The notes beneath the pieces were generated by a model that was not told the origin of the DNA, did not search any database, and was given only the letters and a program-made list of their open reading frames with translations. Below are positions 40,458-54,297 of a DNA stretch of 64,000 nucleotides, piece by piece. The position numbers and the translations under genes are program-made. The first letter of the stretch is position 1; every line of letters begins with the position of its first letter. Origin of the DNA: Calliopsis andreniformis (Eukaryota > Arthropoda > Insecta > Hymenoptera > Andrenidae); NCBI RefSeq assembly GCF_051401765.1, contig NW_027480450.1, positions 3,286,001 through 3,350,000 on the forward strand, in the 5' to 3' direction.

Positions 40458-43400
40458 TCCTCAATCCTCAATCCTCAATCCACAATCCTCAATCCCCAAT
40501 CCTCAATATTCAATCCTCACTACTCAGTCTTCAAGCCTCAATCCTCAATCCTCAATCCTCAATCCTCAATCCTCAATTATCAATCCTCAATCTTCAATAC
40601 TCTATCCTCAATCCTCAATTCTGAATCCTCAATACTCAACCATCCATACTCAATTCTCAATACTCAATCCTCAATCCTCAATTCTCAATCATCAATCCTC
40701 AATCTTGAATACTCAATCCTCAATCCTCAATTCTCAATCCTCAATACTCAACCATCAATCCTCAATTCTCAATACTCAGCAGAAAATCCTGAATTCGCAG
40801 GATTCAGTACTCAAACCTCAATCCTCAAACCTCAGCCCTCATCCTCCATCCTCGATCCTCAATCCTCAATCCTCAATCTTCAATCCTCAATCCTCAACCC
40901 TCAATCTTCAATACTCAATCCTCAATCCTCAATTCTCAATACTCAATTCTCAACCATTAACCCACAATTCTCAATACTCAACAGAATATCCTGAATTCGC
41001 AGGATTCAATACTCAAACCTCAATCCTCAACCCGCAGCCCTCATCCTCCATCCTCGATCCTCAATCCTCAATCCTCAACCTTCAATCCTCAATACTCAAT
41101 CTTCAATCCTCAATCCTCAATCCTCAATCCTCAATCCTCAATCCTCAATACTCAATACCCAATCCACAATCCCCAATCCTCATTTTTCCATCCTCAATAC
41201 TCAATCTTCAATCCTCAATCCTCAATCCTCGATCCTCAATCCTCAATCCACAATCATCAATACTCAATCTTCAATACTCAATCCTCAATCGTCAATTCTC
41301 AATCCTCAACCTTCAATCCTCAAAACTCAATCTTCAATCGTCAACCCTCAGTCCTCAATCCTCAATCTTCAATCCTCAATACTCAATCATCAACCTCAAT
41401 CCTCAATCCTCAATCCTCAAACCTCAGTCATGAATACTCAATCTTCAATCCTCAATGCTCAATCCTCAATCCTCAATCCTCAGTCCTAGATCCTCAATCC
41501 ACAATCCTCAAACCTCGATCCTCAACCGTGAGTTCCCGTCATCAATCCTCAAACCTCAATCCTCAATCATCAATAGACAATCTTCAATCCTCAATCTTCA
41601 ATCCTCAATACTCAATCTTCAATCCTCAATCCCCAATTCTCAATCCTCAATACTCAATCCTTAATCCTCAACCCTCAATCTTCAATACTCAATCCTCAAT
41701 CCTCAATTCTCAATACTCAATACTCAACCATCAATTCTCAATTTTCAATACTCAACAGAATATCCTGAATTCGCAGGATTCAATACTCAAACCTCAATCC
41801 TCAACCCGCAGCCCTCATCCTCCATCCTCGATCCTCAATCCTCAATCGTCAATCCTCAATACCCAATCCTCAATCTTCAATCCTCAATCCTCAATCTTCA
41901 ATCCTCAATACTCAATCTTCGGTCCTCAATCCTCAATTATCAAACCTCAATCCTCAATCCTCAATCCTCAGTCATCAATCCTCAATATTCAATACTCAAT
42001 CGTCATTCCGCTCTCCTCAATCCTAAATCCTCAATCCTCGTGCCTCAAACCTCAATCCTCAACCATCAGACCTCATCCTCAATTCTCAATTCTCAATCCT
42101 CAATCCTCAATCCTCAAACTTCAATCCTCAATAATCAATCTCCAATCCTAGATCCTCAATCCCCAATCCTCAATCCTTAATCCTCAATCTTCAACCCTCA
42201 ATCCCCAGTCCTCAACATTCAATCCTCAATGTTCAATCCAAAACCCTCAATCCTCAGTCCTCAATCCTCAATCCTCAATCTTCAATCCTCAATACCCAAT
42301 CTTCAATCCTCAATCCTCAATTCTCAATCCTCAATCCTCAATTCTCAATAGTCAAACCTCAAGCCCAAGTCCTCAATCTTCAATCCTCAATCCTCAATCC
42401 TCAATCTTCAATCCTCAATACTCAATCGTCAATCCTCAATCCTCAATCCTCAATCCTCAATTCTCAATCCTCAATCCTCAATCCTCAGACCTCAAACATC
42501 AATACTCAACCCTCAGTCCTCGTCCTCAATCCACAACCCGCAATCCTCAATCCTCAATCCTCAATCCTCAATCGTCAGTCTTCAATCCTCAATACTGAAT
42601 CTTCAATCCTCAATCCTCAATCCTCAATCCTCAATTCTCATTCTTCAATCCTCAATACCCAATCCTCAATCTTCAGTCCTCAATCCTCAATCCTCAACTC
42701 TCAAACCTCAACCCTCAGTCCTCAGTCCTCAAACCTCAATCCTCAACCCTCAGCCCTCATTCTCAATCCTCAATCCTCAATCCTCAATCCTCAACCTTCA
42801 ATCCTCAAAACTCAATCTTCAATCGTCAACCCTCAGTCCTCAATCCTCAATCTTCAATCCTCAGTCCCCAATCCTCAATATTCAGTCCTCAATCCTCAAT
42901 CCTCAATCCTCAATCTTCAATCATCAAAACTCAATCCTCAATCTTCAATCCTCAACACTCAATCTTCAATCCTCAATCCTCAACCCTCAGCCCTCATTCT
43001 CCATCCTCACTCCTCAATCCTCAATCCTCAATATTCAATCCTCAATGCTCAATCATTAATCCTCAATCCTCAATCCTCAATCCTCAATCCTCAATCCTCA
43101 GTCATGAATACTCAATCATCAATCCTCAATGCTCAATCCTCAATCCTCAATCCTCAGTCCCAAATCCTCAATCCACAATCCTCAAACCTCAATCCTCAAC
43201 CGTGAGTCCTCGTCCTCAATCCTCAATCCTCAATCCTCAATCAGCAATACGCATTCTTCAAACCACAATCTTCAATCCTCAATACTTAATCTTCAATCCT
43301 CAATCCCCAATTCTCAATCCTCAATACTCAATCCTCAATCGTCAATCCTCAATACCCAATCCTCAATCTTCAATCCTCAATCCTCAATCCTCAATACTCA

Positions 43401-43770
43401 ATACTCAATCGTGAATCCTCAATCCCCAATCCTCAATCTTCAATCCTCAATCCTCAATCCTCAATCCTCAACCCTCAATCCTCAACCGTGAGTCCTCGTC
43501 CTCAATCCTCAACCCTCAATACTCAATCATCAATACACAATCTTCAATCCTCAGTCTTCAATCCTCAATACTCAATATTCAATCCTCAATCCTCAATCCT
43601 CAGTCCTCAACACTCAATCCTCAATCTTCAATCCTCAATCCTCAATCCTCAATCCTCAATCCTCAATCCTCAATCTTCAATCCTCAATACTCAATCTTCA
43701 ATCCTCAATCCTAAACCCTCAGCCCTCATACTCCATCATCAATCCTCAATCCTCAGTTCTCAATCTTCAA
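40458..43770. repeat. 3313-bp higher-order unit, copy 2
   Basis: Near-identical to copies 1 and 3 by eye, with landmarks at 40,791, 40,993, 41,528, 41,767, 42,360 and 43,202. Copy limits are placed in the short pure heptamer run before CAATCCACAATCC and are uncertain by some tens of bases. Confidence 0.95.
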
Positions 43771-46700
43771 TCCTCAATCCTCAATCCTCAATCCACAATC
43801 CTCAATCCCCAATCCTCAATATTCAATCCTCACTACTCAGTCTTCAAGCCTCAATCCTCAATCCTCAATCCTCAATCCTCAATCCTCAATTATCAATCCT
43901 CAATCTTCAATACTCTATCCTCAATCCTCAATTCTGAATCCTCAATACTCAACCATCCATACTCAATTCTCAATACTCAATCCTCAATCCTCAATTCTCA
44001 ATCATCAATCCTCAATCTTGAATACTCAATCCTCAATCCTCAATTCTCAATCCTCAATACTCAACCATCAATCCTCAATTCTCAATACTCAGCAGAAAAT
44101 CCTGAATTCGCAGGATTCAGTACTCAAACCTCAATCCTCAAACCTCAGCCCTCATCCTCCATCCTCGATCCTCAATCCTCAATCCTCAATCTTCAATCCT
44201 CAATCCTCAACCCTCAATCTTCAATACTCAATCCTCAATCCTCAATTCTCAATACTCAATTCTCAACCATTAACCCACAATTCTCAATACTCAACAGAAT
44301 ATCCTGAATTCGCAGGATTCAATACTCAAACCTCAATCCTCAACCCGCAGCCCTCATCCTCCATCCTCGATCCTCAATCCTCAATCCTCAACCTTCAATC
44401 CTCAATACTCAATCTTCAATCCTCAATCCTCAATCCTCAATCCTCAATCCTCAATCCTCAATACTCAATACCCAATCCACAATCCCCAATCCTCATTTTT
44501 CCATCCTCAATACTCAATCTTCAATCCTCAATCCTCAATCCTCGATCCTCAATCCTCAATCCACAATCATCAATACTCAATCTTCAATACTCAATCCTCA
44601 ATCGTCAATTCTCAATCCTCAACCTTCAATCCTCAAAACTCAATCTTCAATCGTCAACCCTCAGTCCTCAATCCTCAATCTTCAATCCTCAATACTCAAT
44701 CATCAACCTCAATCCTCAATCCTCAATCCTCAAACCTCAGTCATGAATACTCAATCTTCAATCCTCAATGCTCAATCCTCAATCCTCAATCCTCAGTCCT
44801 AGATCCTCAATCCACAATCCTCAAACCTCGATCCTCAACCGTGAGTTCCCGTCATCAATCCTCAAACCTCAATCCTCAATCATCAATAGACAATCTTCAA
44901 TCCTCAATCTTCAATCCTCAATACTCAATCTTCAATCCTCAATCCCCAATTCTCAATCCTCAATACTCAATCCTTAATCCTCAACCCTCAATCTTCAATA
45001 CTCAATCCTCAATCCTCAATTCTCAATACTCAATACTCAACCATCAATTCTCAATTTTCAATACTCAACAGAATATCCTGAATTCGCAGGATTCAATACT
45101 CAAACCTCAATCCTCAACCCGCAGCCCTCATCCTCCATCCTCGATCCTCAATCCTCAATCGTCAATCCTCAATACCCAATCCTCAATCTTCAATCCTCAA
45201 TCCTCAATCTTCAATCCTCAATACTCAATCTTCGGTCCTCAATCCTCAATTATCAAACCTCAATCCTCAATCCTCAATCCTCAGTCATCAATCCTCAATA
45301 TTCAATACTCAATCGTCATTCCGCTCTCCTCAATCCTAAATCCTCAATCCTCGTGCCTCAAACCTCAATCCTCAACCATCAGACCTCATCCTCAATTCTC
45401 AATTCTCAATCCTCAATCCTCAATCCTCAAACTTCAATCCTCAATAATCAATCTCCAATCCTAGATCCTCAATCCCCAATCCTCAATCCTTAATCCTCAA
45501 TCTTCAACCCTCAATCCCCAGTCCTCAACATTCAATCCTCAATGTTCAATCCAAAACCCTCAATCCTCAGTCCTCAATCCTCAATCCTCAATCTTCAATC
45601 CTCAATACCCAATCTTCAATCCTCAATCCTCAATTCTCAATCCTCAATCCTCAATTCTCAATAGTCAAACCTCAAGCCCAAGTCCTCAATCTTCAATCCT
45701 CAATCCTCAATCCTCAATCTTCAATCCTCAATACTCAATCGTCAATCCTCAATCCTCAATCCTCAATCCTCAATTCTCAATCCTCAATCCTCAATCCTCA
45801 GACCTCAAACATCAATACTCAACCCTCAGTCCTCGTCCTCAATCCACAACCCGCAATCCTCAATCCTCAATCCTCAATCCTCAATCGTCAGTCTTCAATC
45901 CTCAATACTGAATCTTCAATCCTCAATCCTCAATCCTCAATCCTCAATTCTCATTCTTCAATCCTCAATACCCAATCCTCAATCTTCAGTCCTCAATCCT
46001 CAATCCTCAACTCTCAAACCTCAACCCTCAGTCCTCAGTCCTCAAACCTCAATCCTCAACCCTCAGCCCTCATTCTCAATCCTCAATCCTCAATCCTCAA
46101 TCCTCAACCTTCAATCCTCAAAACTCAATCTTCAATCGTCAACCCTCAGTCCTCAATCCTCAATCTTCAATCCTCAGTCCCCAATCCTCAATATTCAGTC
46201 CTCAATCCTCAATCCTCAATCCTCAATCTTCAATCATCAAAACTCAATCCTCAATCTTCAATCCTCAACACTCAATCTTCAATCCTCAATCCTCAACCCT
46301 CAGCCCTCATTCTCCATCCTCACTCCTCAATCCTCAATCCTCAATATTCAATCCTCAATGCTCAATCATTAATCCTCAATCCTCAATCCTCAATCCTCAA
46401 TCCTCAATCCTCAGTCATGAATACTCAATCATCAATCCTCAATGCTCAATCCTCAATCCTCAATCCTCAGTCCCAAATCCTCAATCCACAATCCTCAAAC
46501 CTCAATCCTCAACCGTGAGTCCTCGTCCTCAATCCTCAATCCTCAATCCTCAATCAGCAATACGCATTCTTCAAACCACAATCTTCAATCCTCAATACTT
46601 AATCTTCAATCCTCAATCCCCAATTCTCAATCCTCAATACTCAATCCTCAATCGTCAATCCTCAATACCCAATCCTCAATCTTCAATCCTCAATCCTCAA

Positions 46701-47083
46701 TCCTCAATACTCAATACTCAATCGTGAATCCTCAATCCCCAATCCTCAATCTTCAATCCTCAATCCTCAATCCTCAATCCTCAACCCTCAATCCTCAACC
46801 GTGAGTCCTCGTCCTCAATCCTCAACCCTCAATACTCAATCATCAATACACAATCTTCAATCCTCAGTCTTCAATCCTCAATACTCAATATTCAATCCTC
46901 AATCCTCAATCCTCAGTCCTCAACACTCAATCCTCAATCTTCAATCCTCAATCCTCAATCCTCAATCCTCAATCCTCAATCCTCAATCTTCAATCCTCAA
47001 TACTCAATCTTCAATCCTCAATCCTAAACCCTCAGCCCTCATACTCCATCATCAATCCTCAATCCTCAGTTCTCAATCTTCAA
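43771..47083. repeat. 3313-bp higher-order unit, copy 3
   Basis: Landmarks at 44,104, 44,306, 44,841, 45,080, 45,673 and 46,515. The periodicity stops near 47,083. There the sequence continues as CAATACTCAATCATCAACC instead of re-entering the unit start. Confidence 0.95.
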
Positions 47084-48300
47084 TCCTCAATACTCAATCA
47101 TCAACCTCAATCCTCAATCCTCAATCCTCAAACCTCAGTCATGAATACTCAATCTTCAATCCTCAATGCTCAATCCTCAATCCTCAATCCTCAGTCCTAG
47201 ATCCTCAATCCACAATCCTCAAACCTTGATCCTCAACCGTGAGTCCTCGTCATCAATCCTCAAACCTCAATCCTCAATCATCAATAGACAATCTTCAATC
47301 CTCAATCTTCAATCCTCAATAATCAATCTTCAATCCTCAATCCCCAATTCTCAATCCTCAATACTCAATCCTCAATCGTCAATCCTCAATACCCAATCCT
47401 CAATCTTCAATCCTCAATCCTCAATCTTCAATCCTCAATACTCAATCTTCAGCCCTCAATCCTCAATTATCAAACCTCAATCCTCAATCCTCAATCCTCA
47501 GTCATCAATCCTCAATATTCAATACTCAATCGTCATTCCGCTCTCAATACTCAATCCTCAATCGTGAATCCTCAATCCCCAATCCTCAATCTTCAATCCT
47601 CAATCCTCAATCCTCAATCCTCAATCCTCAATCCTCAATCTTCAATCCTCAATACTCAATCTTCAATCCTCAATCCTAAACCCTCAGCCCTCATACTCCA
47701 TCCTCAATCCTCAATCCTCAGTTCTCAATCTTCAATACTCAATCCTCAATCGTCAATCCTCAATACCCAATCGTCAATATTCAATCCTCAATCCTCAATC
47801 TTCAATCCTCAATACTCAATCTTCAGTCCTCAATCCTCAATTATCAAACCTCAATCCTCAATCCTCAATCCTGAGTCATCAATCCTCAATATTCAATACT
47901 CACTCGTCATTCCGCTCTCAATACTCAATCCTCAATCGTGAATCCTCAATCCCCAATCCTCAATCTTCAATCCTCAATCCTCAATCCTCAATCCTCAATC
48001 CTCAATCCTCAACCTTCAATCCACAATACTCAATCTTCAATCCTCAATCCTAAACCCTCAGCCCTCATACTCCATCCTCAATCCTCAATCCTCAGTTCTG
48101 AATCTTCAATCCTCAATACTCAATCATCAATCCTCAATCCTCAATCCTCAATCCTCAATCCTCAAGCCTCAGTCATGAATACTCAATCTTCAATCCTCAA
48201 TGCTCAATCCTCAATCCTCAATCCTCAGTCCTAAATCCTCAATCCACAATCCCCAATCCTCAGTCCTCAATCCTCAATCCTCAATCCTCAACCTTCAATC
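47084..48300. repeat. 374-bp repeat segment
   Basis: CGTCATTCCG at 47,531 and 47,905, and GTGAATCCTCAATCC at 47,564 and 47,938, show a 374-bp period over about two units. The left part resembles 53.0-53.6 kb. The right part, from AGTCATGAAT at 48,171, matches 35,801 onward (offset 12,370). A CG to TG change is visible in CTTGATCC near 47,226. Confidence 0.88.
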
Positions 48301-49855
48301 CTCAATACGCAATCTTCAATCCTCTATCCTCAGTCCTCAAACCTCAGTTCTGAATCCTCAATCCTGAATCCTCAACCTTCAGCCCTCAGTCCTCAACAAT
48401 CAGTTGTCAATCCTCAATCCTCAATAGAATATCCTCAATTCACAGTTTTCAATACTCAATACTCAATCTGCAATCTTCAATTCTCTATCCACAAACATCA
48501 ACTCTCAGCACTCAAACCTCAACACTCAGTCCCCAATCCTCAATCTTCAATCCTCAGTACTCAATCCTCAATCCTCAATCTTCAACCTTCAATCCTCAAT
48601 ACTCAATCCTCAATCCTCAATCCTCAATCCTCAATCCTCAATCCTCAATCCTCAATCGTCAGTCTTCAATCCTCAATACTCAATCTTCAATCCTCAATCC
48701 TCAATCCCCATTAGTCAATCCTCAATCCTCATTCTTCAATCCTCAATACCCAATCCTCAATCTTCAAACCTCAGTCCTCAATCCTCAATTCTCAATCCCC
48801 AACCCTCAGTCCTCAGTCCTCAAGCCTCAATCCTCAACCCTCAGCCCTCATCCTCAATCCTCAATCCTCAATCCTCAATCCTCAATCTTCAATCCTCAAT
48901 ACTCAATCTTCAATCGCCAATCCTCAGTCCTCAGTCCTCAATCTTCAATACTCAGTCGCGAATCCTCAATCATCTATCTTCAATCCTCAATCCTCAATCC
49001 TCAATCCTCAATCCTCAATCCTCAATCCACAATCCTCAATCCCCAATCCTCAATATTCAATCCTCACTACTCAATCTTCAAGCCTCAATCCTCAATCCTC
49101 AATCCTCAATCCTCAATCCTCAATTATCAATCCTCAATCTTCAATACTCTATCCTCAATCCTCAATTCTGAATCCTCAATACTCAACCATCCATACTCAA
49201 TTCTCAATACTCAATCCTCAATCCTCAATTCTCAATCATCAATCCTCAATCTTGAATACTCAGTCCTCAATCCTCAATTCTCAATCCTCAATACTCAACC
49301 ATCAATCCTCAATTCTCAATACTCAGCAGAAAATCCTGAATTCGCAGGATTCAGTACTCAAACCTCAATCCTCAAACCTCAGCCCTCATCCTCCATCCTC
49401 GATCCTCAATCCTCAATCCTCAATCTTCAATCCTCAATCCTCAACCCTCAATCTTCAATACTCAATCCTCAATCCTCAATTCTCAATACTCAATTCTCAA
49501 CCATTAACCCACAATTCTCAATACTCAACAGAATATCCTGAATTCGCAGGATTCAATACTCAAACCTCAATCCTCAACCCGCAGCCCTCATCCTCCATCC
49601 TCGATCCTCAATCCTCAATCCTCAACCTTCAATCCTCAATACTCAATCTTCAATCCTCAATCCTCAATCCTCAATCCTCAATCCTCAATCCTCAATACTC
49701 AATACCCAATCCACAATCCCCAATCCTCATTTTTCCATCCTCAATACTCAATCTTCAATCCTCAATCCTCAATCCTCGATCCTCAATCCTCAATCCACAA
49801 TCATCAATACTCAATCTTCAATACTCAATCCTCAATCGTCAATTCTCAATCCTCA
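48300..49855. repeat. Partial copy of 36.4-38.0 kb (+11,860)
   Basis: An offset of 11,860 holds at 36,534/48,394, 36,849/48,709, 37,392/49,252, 37,478/49,338 and 37,680/49,540. It includes the first ~850 bp of the 3313-bp unit and its left flank. The match breaks near 49,855, where CAATACTCAGCC replaces CAACCTTC. Confidence 0.92.
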
Positions 49856-50630
49856 ATACTCAGCCATCAATACTCAATTCTCAATACACAATAGAATATC
49901 CTTAATTCGCAGGTTTCAATACTCAATCCTCAATCCTCAACCCTCAGCCCTCATCCTCCATCCTCGATCCTCAATCCTCAACCTTCAATTCTCAATACTC
50001 AACCTTCAATCTTGAATCCTCAATCCTCAATCCTCAACCCTCAATCCTCAATACTCAATCTTGAATCCTCAATCCTCAATCCTCAATCCTCCACCCTCAA
50101 TCCTCAATCCTCAATCTTCAGTCCTCAATACTCAATCTTCAATCCTCAATCCTCTATCCTCAATCTTCAATCCTCAATCCTCAATCCTCAATCTTCAATC
50201 CTCAATCCTCAATCCTCAATCCTCAGTCATGAATACTCAATCTTCAATCCTCAATGCTCAATCCTCAATCCTCAATCCTCAGTCCTAAATCCCCAATCCA
50301 CAATCCTCAAACCTCAAAGCTCAACCGTGAGTCCTCGTCATCAATCCTCAAACCTCAATCCTCAATCATCAATACACAATCTTCAATCCTCAATCTTCAA
50401 TCCTCAATACTCAATCTTCAATCCTCAATCCTCAATTCTCAATCCTCAATCCTCAACCCTCAGTCCTCATCCTCAGTTCTCAATCCTCAATCCTCAATCC
50501 TCAATCCTCAACCCTCAATCCTCAGTCCTCAAACCTCAAACCCGAATCCTCAATCCTGAATCCTCAGTCTTCAGCCCTCAGCCCTCGACAATCAATTGTC
50601 AATCCTCAATCCTCAATAGAATATCCTCAA
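49856..50630. repeat. Array segment with 866-bp partner downstream
   Basis: Starts with a degraded palindrome (CCTTAATTCGCAGGTTTC at 49,893). The stretch around 50,254 recurs at 51,120 (offset 866) and again at 54,788 and 59,831. At about 50,585 a CGACAATCAATTGTC word gives a perfect GACAAT/ATTGTC inverted repeat; this CAACAAT-type block is then truncated into a pure heptamer run. Confidence 0.82.
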
Positions 50631-53600
50631 TCCTCAATCCTCAATCCTCAATCCTCAATCCTCAATCCTCAATCCTCAATCCTCAATCCTCTATCTTCAA
50701 TCCTCAGTCCCCAATCCTCAATCTTCAATCCTCAATCCTCAATCCTCAATCCTCAATCCTCAATCTTCAATACTCAATCCTCAATCCTCAATTCTGAATA
50801 TTCAATACTCAACCATCCATACTCAATTCTCAATACTCAATCCTCAATCCTCAATTCTCAATCATCAATCCTCAATCTTGAATACTCAATCCTCAATCCT
50901 CAATTCTCAATCCTCAATACTCAACCATCAATCCTCAATTCTCAATACTCAATCCTCCACACTCAATCCTCAATCCTCAATCTTCAGTCCTCAATACTCA
51001 ATCTTCAATCCTCAATCCTCAATCCTCAATCTTCAATCCTCTATCCTCAATCCTCAATCTTCAATCCTCAATCCTCAATCCTCAATCCTCAGTCATGAAT
51101 ACTCAATCTTCAATCCTCAATGCTCAATCCTCAATCCTCAATCCTCAGTCCTAAATCCCCAATCCACAATCCTCAAACCTCAAAGCTCAACCGTGAGTCC
51201 TCGTCATCAATCCTCAAACCTCAATCCTCAATCATCAATACACAATCTTCAATCCTCAATCTTCAATCCTCAATACTCAATCTTCAATCCTCAATCCTCA
51301 ATTCTCAATCCTCAATCCTCATTCTTCAGTCCTCAATACTCAATCTTGAATCCTCAATCCTCATTCTTCAGTCCTCAATACTCAATCTTGAATCCTCAAT
51401 CCTCAATCCTCAATCCTCTATCCTCAATCCTCAATCTTCAATCCTCAATACTCAATATTAAGCACGCGACCCTCTACCATCAATCCTCAATACTCAACCA
51501 TCAATCCTCAATCCTCAATCCTCAGTCATCAATCCTCAATATTCAATACTCAATCGTCATTCCGCTCTCCTCAATCCTAAATCCTCAATCCTCGTGCCTC
51601 AAACCTCAATCCTCAACCATCAGACCTCATCCTCAATTCTCAATTCTCAATCCTCAATCCTCAATCCTCAAACTTCAATCCTCAATAATCAATCTCCAAT
51701 CCTAGATCCTCAATCCCCAATCCTCAATCCTTAATCCTCAGTCTTCAACCCTCAATCCCCAGTCCTCAACATTCAATCCTCAATGTTCAATCCAAAACCC
51801 TCAATCCTCAGTCCTCAATCGTCAATCCTCAATCTTCAATCCTCAATACCCAATCTTCAATCCTCAATCCTCAATTCTCAATCCTCAATCCTCAATTCTC
51901 AATAGTCAAACCTCAAGCCCAAGTCCTCAATCTTCAATCTTCAATCCTCAGTCCTCAATCTTCAATCCTCAATACTCAATCTTCAATCCTCAATCCTCAA
52001 TCCTCAATCCTCAATTCTCAATCCTCAATCCTCAATCCTCAGACCTCAAACATCAATACTCAACCCTCAGTCCTCGTCCTCAATCCACAACCCGCAATCC
52101 TCAATCCTCAATCCTCAATCCTCAATCGTCAGTCTTCAATCCTCAATACTGAATCTTCAATCCTCAATCCTCAATCCTCAATCCTCAATTCTCATTCTTC
52201 AATCCTCAATACCCAATCCTCAATCTTCAGTCCTCAATCCTCAATCCTCAACTCTCAAACCTCAACCCTCAGTCCTCAGTCCTCAAACCTCAATCCTCAA
52301 CCCTCAGCCCTCATTCTCAATCCTCAATCCTCAATCCTCAATCCTCAACCTTCAATCCTCAAAACTCAATCTTCAATCGTCAACCCTCAGTCCTCAATCC
52401 TCAATCTTCAATCCTCAAACCTCAATCCTCAACCGTGAGTCCTCGTCCTCAATCCTCAATCCTCAATCCTCAATCAGCAATACGCATTCTTCAAACCACA
52501 ATCTTCAATCCTCAATACTTAATCTTCAATCCTCAATCCCCAATTCTCAATCCTCAATACTCAATCCTCAATCGTCAATCCTCAATACCCAATCCTCAAT
52601 CTTCAATCCTCAATCCTCAATCCTCAATACTCAATCCTCAATCGTGAATCCTCAATCCCCAATCCTCAATCTTCAATCCTCAATCCTCAATCCTCAATCC
52701 TCAACCCTCAATCCTCAACCGTGAGTCCTCGTCCTCAATCCTCAACCCTCAATACTCAATCATCAATACACAATCTTCAATCCTCAGTCTTCAATCCTCA
52801 ATACTCAATATTCAATCCTCAATCCTCAATCCTCAGTCCTCAACACTCAATCCTCAATCGTGAATCCTCAATACCCAATCCTCAATCTTCAATCCTCAAT
52901 CCTCAATCCTCAATCCTCAATCCTCAATCCTCAATCTTCAATCCTCAATACTCAATCTTCAATCCTCAATCCTAAACCCTCAGCCCTCATACTCCATCAT
53001 CAATCCTCAATCCTCAGTTCTCAATCTTCAATCCTCAATACTCAATCATCAACCTCAATCCTCAATCCTCAATCCTCAAACCTCAGTCATGAATACTCAA
53101 TCTTCAATCCTCAATGCTCAATCCTCAATCCTCAATCCTCAGTCCTAGATCCTCAATCCACAATCCTCAAACCTCGATCCTCAACCGTGAGTCCTCGTCA
53201 TCAATCCTCAAACCTCAATCCTCAATCATCAATAGACAATCTTCAATCCTCAATCTTCAATCCTCAATACTCAATCTTCAATCCTCAATCCCCAATTCTC
53301 AATCCTCAATACTCAATCCTCAATCGTCAATCCTCAATACCCAATCCTCAATCTTCAATCCTCAATCCTCAATCTTCAATCCTCAATACTCAATCTTCAG
53401 CCCTCAATCCTCAATTATCAAACCTCAATCCTCAATCCTCAATCCTCAGTCATCAATCCTCAATATTCAATACTCAATCGTCATTCCGCTCTCAATACTC
53501 AATCCTCAATCGTGAATCCTCAATCCCCAATCCTCAATCTTCAATCCTCAATCCTCAATCCTCAATCCTCAATCCTCAATCCTCAATCTTCAATCCTCAA

Positions 53601-54297
53601 TACTCAATCTTCAATCCTCAATCCTAAACCCTCAGCCCTCATACTCCATCCTCAATCCTCAATCCTCAGTTCTCAATCTTCAATACTCAATCCTCAATCG
53701 TCAATCCTCAATACCCAATCCTCAATCTTCAATCCTCAATCCTCAATCTTCAATCCTCAATACTCAATCTTCAGTCCTCAATCCTCAATTATCAAACCTC
53801 AATCCTCAACCTTCAATCCTCAATACGCAATCTTCAATCCTCTATCCTCAGTCCTCAAACCTCAGTTCTGAATCCTCAATCCTGAATCCTCAACCTTCAG
53901 CCCTCAGTCCTCAACAATCAGTTGTCAATCCTCAATCCTCAATAGAATATCCTCAATTCACAGTTTCCAATACTCAATACTCAATCTACAATCTTCAAAT
54001 CTCTATCCACAAACATCAATTCTCAATCCTCAATTCTCAATCTTCAATCCTCAATACTCAATCTTCAATCCTCAATCCTAAACCCTCAGCCCTCATACTC
54101 CATCCTCAATCCTCAATCCTCAGTTCTCAATCTTCAATCCTCAATACTCAATCATCAATCCTCAATCCTCAATCCTCAATCCTCAATCCTCAAACCTCAG
54201 TCATGTATACTCAATCTTCAATCCTCAATGCTCAATCCTCAATCCTCAATCCTCAGTCCTAAATTCTCAATCCACTATCCTCAATCCTCAATCCTCA
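50630..54297. repeat. 3668-bp higher-order unit, copy 1
   Basis: An offset of 3668 (524 x 7) to copy 2 is exact at 50,691/54,359, 51,120/54,788, 51,914/55,582, 52,435/56,103, 53,114/56,782 and 53,512/57,180. Conceptual translations of 255, 133 and 119 codons are identical between copies. It lacks a 321-bp piece present in the 3313-bp units and at 61.1 kb: CAAGCCC to the next CCGTGAG is 519 bp here against 840 bp there. The copy starts inside a pure heptamer run of about 67 bp. Confidence 0.95.

Larger units (their letters stand above)
45..49905. repeat. Dispersed 18-bp palindrome family ATCCTGAATTCGCAGGAT
   Basis: Arms ATCCTG and CAGGAT flank a 6-bp spacer containing an EcoRI site. First bases of the GAATTC (or variant) core: 51, 631, 987, 1475, 2467v, 3404, 3676, 4221, 4871, 5227v, 5807, 6478, 6834v, 7197, 7685, 8348v, 8837, 9410, 10,675v, 11,171, 11,562v, 12,616, 16,010, 22,843, 24,028, 32,481, 33,666, 37,478, 37,680, 38,454, 40,791, 40,993, 41,767, 44,104, 44,306, 45,080, 49,338, 49,540, 49,893. 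Sites marked v have GTATTC and lose the EcoRI site but keep both arms. At 12,616 and 16,010 the arms extend to 8 bp (AATCCTGA/TCAGGATT). At 22,843, 32,481 and 49,893 the right arm is broken. It sits in heptamer register, so it arose by point changes. A function is not shown. Confidence 0.9.
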
